64,000 nucleotides of DNA from Lingula anatina (Eukaryota; Brachiopoda; Lingulata; Lingulida; Lingulidae): positions 281,015 through 345,014 of the forward strand of contig NW_019775880.1 in NCBI RefSeq assembly GCF_001039355.2. Direction: 5' to 3'. The notes under the pieces were generated by a model. It was not told where the DNA came from. It saw only the letters and a list, made by a program, of their open reading frames with translations, and ran no database searches. The translations under genes were made by a program, and so were the position numbers. Shown here one piece after another: positions 49,901-64,000 of this stretch; position 1 is the stretch's first letter, and every line of letters begins with the position of its first letter.

Positions 49901-50568
49901 TGACCCATCCTTGCACTGGGATTTGATCTTTAAAACTATTTATAATTTTAATTAATTGAAATTGTTTTATTAGTATTCAGCTCGTTCAAAATGAATGGGC
50001 AGTAACTTAGGGTGCTTTCCCAGAGATTTAGATTGATCTAAAGATTAAGATTTAGATCGACCTAACTCCCTGGGGGTTCACGCTAAATTGCAGTCAGCCG
50101 AGCGGGCACCATAGTTAATTACTCCCTTACAGCTTTTAGTGGGCGGGACAGACGCTTAAGCCGGCCAAGCTGACAGTAATCTAGTGAGACTCCCCACAGG
50201 GAAAGATCGATCTAAAAATCTATGGAAATGGGGTGTTAGACCCTCAACCTCTTCCTGTACATCTAGGAAGGTAATATCGATATCAGGAACATTGTACTTC
50301 TATTTTGAGGAGTTTTATCGTTTTAGTAATTTACGGTCTGAATTGGAAAAAAAACAAATATAGCAGGAAACAGATAATATGACTTTGGCGATTTTCAAAC
50401 AAACGGCAAATTTCCAAATCTTTCACTACAGTATTATTGGAAGCATAGAAAATTTACAATAAGTTACTTTACACATTCAAGAATATATATAAAACTTGTC
50501 CTTTAAATAAACTTACACTTGGGCTTCTTGCTTTTAGTGTTTGTTTCGGCTTCTCCGGGTGTAGACAT
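46954..50568 (-). CDS. TMEM30A: TMEM30/CDC50 family, P4-ATPase flippase beta subunit, 8 exons, 354 aa
   Basis: CDC50 proteins chaperone P4-ATPase phospholipid flippases out of the ER and stay bound at Golgi, endosome and plasma membrane. Exons: 50568-50517, 49746-49613, 49087-48944, 48704-48574, 48134-48058, 47752-47618, 47514-47293, 47123-46954. All are GT/AG, 1065 bp total, stop TAA. Family signatures are [20 protein letters not shown] ahead of the first membrane helix (aa ~30-58), the Cys-containing ectodomain ([26 protein letters not shown]), [36 protein letters not shown], the [18 protein letters not shown] and [20 protein letters not shown] blocks, and the second helix near the C-terminus ([19 protein letters not shown]). 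Length matches the ~360-aa family. Several NxS/T sites lie in the ectodomain. Vertebrate A, B and C paralogues cannot be told apart here, so the symbol is approximate. Confidence 0.95.
50009..50244. mobile_element. Candidate fold-back MITE in TMEM30 intron 1
   Basis: About 236 bp whose two halves pair imperfectly. The outer ends are AGGGT on the left and ACCCT on the right. GATTTAGATTGATCT on the left faces AGATCGATCTAAAAATC on the right, and CCCTGGGGG with GCAGTCAGC on the left faces GCTGACAGTAATC with CCCCACAGGG on the right. No clear target duplication was found. Confidence 0.5.
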
Positions 50569-50924
50569 GTCGACGGATGTTATTTGATCAAGTTTTGCCA
50601 CAAGGTGTCACTTGTGAGAAAGAAACGCTAGGAGGTCTTAGGAAGAGCTTTGGCATATGCATTCGACATACAGATGTTATCCAGATGTTAACATTTGATC
50701 AATACATAATGGTTAAAATAGTGAGCCTATTAGAATGTGATGAATCCAAGATCTATTTTTATTATTAGATGATCTTGGTTTGGCGCCACCTATCCACATG
50801 ACTTAATATCTGCACTATTTTTTCGAGGAAATCCGAGAAGCAAGGCGGGAGATGCCTCACACGCCATTCATTCAAAAAACGTCAGATAACAACTCACAGT
50901 TAGATAAGAAGAAGGCAAATTAAG
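50569..50924. promoter_or_regulatory. Head-to-head promoter shared by TMEM30 and LRRC40
   Basis: Only 356 bp separate the divergent start codons. The interval must contain both 5' UTRs and core promoters unless upstream exons were missed. It has no obvious TATA box, repeat or open frame that would argue for an extra gene. Shared regulation is an inference from spacing only. Confidence 0.65.
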
Positions 50925-59195
<8,271 letters not shown>

Positions 59196-60219
59196 GCCAA
59201 GCAGCTGCTCTCCAAGGTTTGATGCCTGCCATAATTGTAGTTGTTTAAGACTTGTGCATATTTATGATGTTTTTTGAGGAATGACTAGCACCATATTTTA
59301 ATGGCAGATGTATTGGATAGGCATATTGTGATTATTTGTTATGAATCAGGGGCGGATTGAGGCCGTCTTCTGGGTTTCCCAGAAGACGGTCAGATTTTCA
59401 AGTTAACATTGACAGGTATATAATTTTTTCTCTCGGAAGACAGTCAAAAATACAGGATCAACAAAGATAATTTAGAAGACTGTCAGAAAATAGCTCTGTG
59501 AACTGAAATAGCCCTGTGAACTGAAGGCAGTTTGTGCTCACATGTTAAATTTTGTGCCAAAAGTAAATTGGCTAAAAGATTATTATGTTAATTTGTTTTT
59601 TTAAAGATATACAATTTATTTAACTATGTTATTCCAGCCAGTAAGCAGCGCATATAAAAGGAGAAGTCAGAAGTACATCATATCCATTTTATATCTGTGA
59701 GAATTAATACTGTGTAAAAAATTCTATTCTATTAACACGCGATATGAAACAAAAACTTTGAAAAAAAGTTGATGCTTCATAGACTGTATTAAGAATATAA
59801 GGATAGCACCATTTCCTCTTTCATTAGTTATTGGATATATGATCCTATTCAAGCAAGCATATGAGTTACTGATTCTGTACATTGTTAAATCACAGTTAAC
59901 CAGGATAGTCCCAGTCTGATGTATGCTGCAATTAAGTGAAAAATGATGACAGACCACAATGAAATTCATTCTTATATATATAATTTTTTTTAAATTCTCA
60001 CAGGATGGTTTGAATGTTTCCCAGTTATAAGAAACTGTAGAAGGGCTGGGCATTTGACATAATGAAGCCATAATTTATAATTATAAATTGATGAACCAGT
60101 TGTAACAAGTACTTTTCAAACTAAATTTATTGATATAACTAATAATATGGTTAAATGCATGGTAAAATGCGCAGAAGTCTTAACAATTACCATGATTACT
60201 CATTACATTTACACAACAT
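59196..60219. other. LRRC40 3' flank, no gene seen
   Basis: AT-rich sequence following the LRRC40 stop. Apart from the hairpin/terminus at 59347-59389 and a short near-tandem of ctgtgaactgaa around 59498-59525, I see no structure or supported exon. Confidence 0.6.
59347..59389. mobile_element. Possible transposon terminus with hairpin, downstream of LRRC40
   Basis: CAGGGGCGGATTGAGG resembles the common CAGGGGCG start of invertebrate DNA transposons and shares eight bases with the element end at 27332. It runs into a perfect 12-bp hairpin (CCGTCTTCTGGG, loop TTT, 59363-59389). The opposite end was not located. GAAGAC(T/A)GTC-like words recur over the next 100 bp. Confidence 0.4.
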
Positions 60220-60426
60220 TTATGAGTATTCCATTTCCCACTCATTACTGTTTAGAATGTTAGTAAATTCATCCCTGAACTCAGAGTAGCTGTCACATTC
60301 TGATGGTATTCCCAGCTCGTTGGTGCAAGTGTGGCCAACAGGTCGACGTTTGAGGCCTGTCAGACTGGTGAATGTCACCTTAAAAGGTGAACCAAGATAC
60401 AGGCCTGCCCCAGCACAGAACCTCAA
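60220..60426 (-). pseudogene. HECT-like C-lobe fragment
   Basis: A frame of 68 codons reads RFCAGAGLYLGSPFKVTFTS, then GLKRRPVGHTCTNELGIPSE and a stretch ending SEFRDEFTNIL. The order FLxF-x-G, HTC, then LxxP and a final aromatic/acidic helix fits the C-lobe of HECT ubiquitin ligases, whose catalytic Cys sits in the TC motif. Sequence upstream (to about 60632) reads LLQYGSRILEMYTRKTSYW in a different frame and hits a stop, so any longer protein is broken. It lies among transposon remnants and is probably a decayed element gene. Homology is judged by eye only. Confidence 0.45.
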
Positions 60427-60727
60427 GAATCGCTTTAGAAGTCCTTGGTCAAGCCCCCAACAAATTTCTTTAAGTGCTTTGCAGCAGTCTCGTCTTCCTT
60501 TCCATCTAGACTTGAAAGTGTATTCGCCCTGAAACGTTCGTCATATGTTCTCCAGTAGCTGGTTTTGCGTGTGTACATCTCCAGTATTCTACTGCCATAC
60601 TGAAGAAGGTTTCCTGCCTCTTCTGGGAATTTCTAAAGATATATTATAGAAAAGATGTTGAAGGCTGCCTGCCACTGGGTGAATGAGAGATGAGTGCTCT
60701 TCTTTGAGACGGGTAAGTATATAGTAG

Positions 60728-61020
60728 TCATGTTCTCCTCTGCATCAGTCTTTCTCTTATGAACAAATTGTTCCTCCTCCGTGTGTAAATGTTATGGAAT
60801 TGGGGGAAAGTAGGACACAGAAAGACGTACTCGTTGTTCCGACCTTCCTCCGCACCTTTGTGATCCTGTGTCTGGGCATGTTTCTCTAGGTCGTCTTTTT
60901 TCGGTACTTCTGTCTTCTTCCTGTGACTTAAAACGTTGTCCTTGTGTGCCTCCGTGCACCATGTGCAAATCAGCACACCACAATTTTTTTCAAGTGAAAG
61001 CCACGGATACTCTTTGAACC
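60728..61020 (-). pseudogene. Zinc-finger fragment of transposon type
   Basis: The minus strand reads WFKEYPWLSLEKNCGVLICT, then WCTEAHKDN and a Lys/His-rich tail (EKHAQTQDHK). The W-x-x-x-YPWL, CxxC and H pattern resembles the BED/TTF-type fingers at the N-terminus of hAT-like transposases and their domesticated relatives. No catalytic domain follows in frame. Whether it belonged to the same element as the HECT-like piece is unknown. Confidence 0.4.
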
Positions 61021-61559
61021 AGTGGTCTTTTAGCTGTCTATGATCATTTCTGTCATAGACTTTCAGATTCTTTTCCTCAACATTTTTGTTCAGTGAACTT
61101 GCTGTTTGTGGCTGGGTAAAAAAACCTTGTCATAGATGTATGTATTGCCTGTCTTGCCATGCTAACTAGTAGGCTAGCTGTCAAAAAGCTGGGCATGGGA
61201 GTTAAGTAAGTTGCTCTTCTATTGGCTAATTAAATGCATTTAGCAATGCGTGACCTAGAATACGAACCAATGACAAAGAGGCACACAAACGCACCTTCAA
61301 CATGCAATACTGCTGACGTATAAGGCAAGTACACAAACACACGTGAACGATCAATCATTTCTCGATGATTCTTCTGTTTTGTTTTGACAATAAACGCACT
61401 ACTGCCCCTCTGTCACCTCTTGCGAGTGAGGCGATTGGGATGTTTTATTTTCTCGCCACATCTGGATTCTTTTAGCCAAAATGAGCGTGGCGAGTGGCTA
61501 GCGAAAGCCTAATGTAACAACTTCAAGGAAGTGCCCATGTGTCCAAATGATAAGTTTGT

Positions 61560-62290
61560 CTCAGTTTTTGTTTTCCATTGTACTGGGCAAAACAAACTGC
61601 ACACAAGCCAACGTCACGTATGGGACACTCATAACTGGATCATTTGCTTTGTCCATGCCCAGCCGTGCAGTTTCTTTTTTTCCCTCTGGGAAGCTTCCTC
61701 AAAACATGGCCAGCCCCTTGGTCACCTGCTGCCAGCAATGGGAGGGGCAGGGCAGGGGGGACTTGGAGAGGAGGATTTGCATTGGCTGCTTCAGTTTCAC
61801 CTCTCGATCTTCGCCGCCGAACAATTTTTTGAGGCCGGTAGTTACCAACTAGAGATTCTATTGCTGAGATCATTAACTGGTGTCTTGTAAGCTTAGGGTT
61901 GTCAGAAGTGTGGCAGCTAGCCTATAAATCAGGTAGCTGTTTAGAACAGCTCTGCCCACCAATGAAAAGAAATCCTTCAGGGTCCACTTGAGAAAAAGAT
62001 ACTTGTACAGACAAGAATTGCTAAGGTCCACTCCATCCATTGTGTGGTTGGATTTCACAATGATATAAGGCTTTCTGAATTGCTCACCCCTTCTGTTTAC
62101 CACTTGCTGGAAACCACCTTCCACAGCAGTTGATATCAGGACTGGTTTTGTGGAACCATCTTGGTATGTGACACACAGGAGGTTGCCCTTTCTTCGCTTG
62201 CTTAGCTCCCGGTCCAAAAATTCAGTTTGATCCTGAATGGGGACATATTTACCATGTACTTCAGTGATTGGGAAGGCTCAAACCACATTC
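61560..62290 (-). pseudogene. piggyBac-like transposase, C-terminal remnant
   Basis: The frame 62217-61873 reads TKPVLISTAVEG, then KPYIIVKSNHTMDGVDLSNS, LYKYLFLKWTLKDFFSLVG and AVLNSYLIYRL. This matches the last part of piggyBac catalytic domains (KP-x-x-I-x-x-x-N-x-x-MxGVD, then a basic K-W motif, then N-x-x-I/L-x-Y). Further on in another frame are GKKRNCTAG, an internal TGA, then SSYECPIRDVGLCAVCFAQY, which fits the C-terminal Cys-rich (Y-x-C-x(6)-LCxxCFxxY) domain of the family. Stops and frame changes make it non-functional. The N-terminal part is absent. Flanking sequence is another element's transposase on the same strand. Confidence 0.75.
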
Positions 62291-62546
62291 TCCTTTGATG
62301 AATATAAATACAGGTTCAACCTGATCTTTAATCAAACTTGCCTTGCCTGAATAATTCTGCATTTTAAGCTGATAGTGGCTTTTCTAGGAGATTTAAGAAT
62401 ACAAAATTCTAATGAACTCTGGTGTGCTCTTAGTCTGGCCTGTAATGCTGAATAATTGAACTTGATTTATTGACAAAAACTCTATAATACAATTAATCAC
62501 AAAAATGGTAACTAAAAATAAATAAACTAAATGAAAACAAAAATAT

Positions 62547-63550
62547 TTATTTCTTTATAACTGGTAACTGAAAGTTTGCCAGGTAAGCACAAACAACAAA
62601 AATTTGCTCAAATAGGTCAAACATATTTAACTTAACAATTTGTTTTAACAAGTGAAATGTCTTAATCCTTCGTATGACCCTTTCTGCATGAATTCTTGCA
62701 TGGGAAATTTCGTTGGATCTAATGGATTCCGCATTTGCAAATTGCCCCCTTTCTCCTTTCTTGAAATCTGGCATTATAATCTTCACACCTTGAAATTCTA
62801 GTTCATCAGATATGGTGAAACCTCTGTCAGACATCACCAAATTCCCCCTCTTGAGGCCTTGCAGGAGTGGTTCAGAGTTCAGGGTAATATGCTTTTCTGA
62901 AGCTCTGCCACCCCATGCACTGGACACAAAGTTCACAGCAAGATTTGGTGATATGCCAACAAGAAATTTCACTGTGTCGTGATGTTTATAATTAGAAAAC
63001 TTCCTCTTTCTTGAATCTAGTGATGATGATTTTTGTAACAGAAGTTCTGTGCAGTCTAAGGTAAATTAATCCATGTGGTAAAGATTTTCGAAAAATGACC
63101 TGCACTTATATCAAAGGTTTGAGCAATGTCTTTATTAAATTTTCTTGTCTTTAATTTAACCAAAACCATGAAAAATTCTTCTTCAAATGTGAATTTTTTG
63201 TTGGCCCATTTTTAGATGTCATTCCTGTTGTGTTTTGGCGTTACCATTCCAGTAACATAAAGTGTCTAAGACTGTTCTAGTTTTTAAGTAATCACATAGT
63301 GAGGTAAAAACTAAAAGATTTGGCAAGTTAGTCCAAAACTGAGATTTTCTATCATCCTTTCACATTTTCCAAATGGAGAAATTTCCCTTTTAAATCAGAT
63401 ATCTGCTCTTTCAATTCAGCAACCTCTTTTTCCAGATGTTGAATTTTTGTTTAATTATCTTGCTTATTTGTTGCATAATACTTATGGTCTCCTGCTTCAT
63501 TAAGACAGTCAACTAAACGTCCTGCAACTTTGGGCCTGCCAGCAGCTTCA
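62547..63550 (-). pseudogene. ISL2EU-type DDE transposase (DDE_Tnp_4 family), broken
   Basis: Cut-and-paste transposase related to the Harbinger/IS5 group. On the minus strand, in order: a region with GRPKVAGRLVDCLNEAG and a coiled stretch (QHLEKEVAELKEQISDLKG), then LVFTSLCDYLKTRTVLDTLC, FTFEEEFFMVLVKLKTRKFN and HFSKIFTTWINL. The catalytic core reads LDCTELLL (first Asp), NYKHHDTVKFLVGISPN, GNLVMSDRGFTISDELEF (second Asp) and ISHARIHAERVIRRIKTFH (Glu), ending NFQLPVIKK. All three acidic residues are visible. Between TWINL and LDCTEL the family normally has some tens of residues. Here they are missing with a frame change near 63070, and further stops occur upstream. This is therefore a decayed copy. 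No terminal inverted repeats were confirmed. Confidence 0.8.
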
Positions 63551-63778
63551 GTTGTTGATCTTTTTCTGAAACTTTGTTTTTACTATCCCACTGGAAAATA
63601 AAAAGTTCTTTGTTGTGCAGGTTTTGGAAGAATTATTGGGGAAAATAGTCGGTGTGGAGCTTGAATGAGATGGGTCATCATTCTTTCTACCTGTAAATGA
63701 GTAAATATAATTATCAATAAGAATATTATATAAGGGACCATTCCCACAGATATTTGGGTTGATCTTTCTCCCTATCTT

Positions 63779-63922
63779 ATGCCTAGATCGATCCATCTGG
63801 ATAACTGGCTTAAATGTCTCACACCTAGTATAGCTGTTAGGGGGTAATTATCTTTACCCCTTGGTTGATTCGGTATGCATGACAGAGGAGTTAGATTGAT
63901 CCATATGGATCGATCTAGGCAT
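63779..63922. repeat. Inverted repeat, 24-bp arms
   Basis: ATGCCTAGATCGATCCAT with CTGGAT following (63779-63802) recurs inverted at 63899-63922 with one mismatch, about 96 bp apart. The right arm is itself nearly palindromic. Similar TAGATCGATC words occur in the candidate MITE at 50009-50244, so this may be a terminus of a related small element. Confidence 0.7.
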
Positions 63923-63935
63923 GGGAAACCAGTCT

Positions 63936-63958
63936 TACACACACACACACACACACAT
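63936..63958. repeat. (CA)n microsatellite
   Basis: About eleven CA units near the window edge. Frames across it encode Cys-Val repeats and are not genes. Confidence 0.95.
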
Positions 63959-64000
63959 ACTTGTCTATGTGTATAACCCGCGAAGACATCAACACAACCC

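Noticed and set aside
60320-60532. Plus-strand frame opposite the HECT-like fragment
   Set aside because: Antisense shadow; the minus frame carries the recognisable motif order.

Overview
This 64-kb window is animal nuclear DNA. It is AT-rich, its genes carry many introns with clean GT/AG boundaries, and it holds decayed DNA transposons, microsatellites and draft-assembly scars. Nothing in it suggests a bacterium or phage. The split-gene structure, moderate introns and frequent acatgta-type words fit a marine invertebrate such as a mollusc, another spiralian or an invertebrate deuterostome. I cannot fix the phylum from sequence alone.

Layout. 2107-22683 (minus): a 23-exon gene for Mediator subunit 25 (MED25). 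Joining its exons gives one open frame of 1166 residues: VWA domain, low-complexity linker, ACID/PTOV activator-binding domain and Gln-rich tail. 24755-31675 (plus): a complete nine-exon NADH-cytochrome b5 reductase of 307 residues, divergent from MED25. 39087-40400 (minus): a largely unspliced orphan frame of 437 residues. 46954-50568 (minus): a complete eight-exon TMEM30/CDC50 P4-flippase subunit of 354 residues. 50925-59195 (plus): LRRC40, 611 residues after removing a suspicious duplicated block, head-to-head with TMEM30 across 356 bp. 60220-63550: broken transposon genes, including an ISL2EU-type DDE transposase, a piggyBac C-terminus, a zinc-finger piece and a HECT-like piece.

The recognised genes are housekeeping genes with unrelated jobs: transcription co-activation, ER/mitochondrial-membrane redox, lipid-flippase chaperoning and a leucine-rich scaffold. 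They do not form a pathway. The only arrangements of note are the two divergent pairs (MED25/CYB5R and TMEM30/LRRC40).

Two places look misassembled. MED25 exon 9 occurs on both sides of a 752-bp N gap. LRRC40 exons 10-13 occur twice, separated by a 168-bp GC-rich block that ends in an N. I found no evidence of a previously undescribed system. The most interesting leads are the Met/Gln-rich MED25 linker and its terminal LxxLL motif, the orphan Ser-rich protein, several non-autonomous transposons with visible termini, and the odd GC-rich block inside LRRC40.
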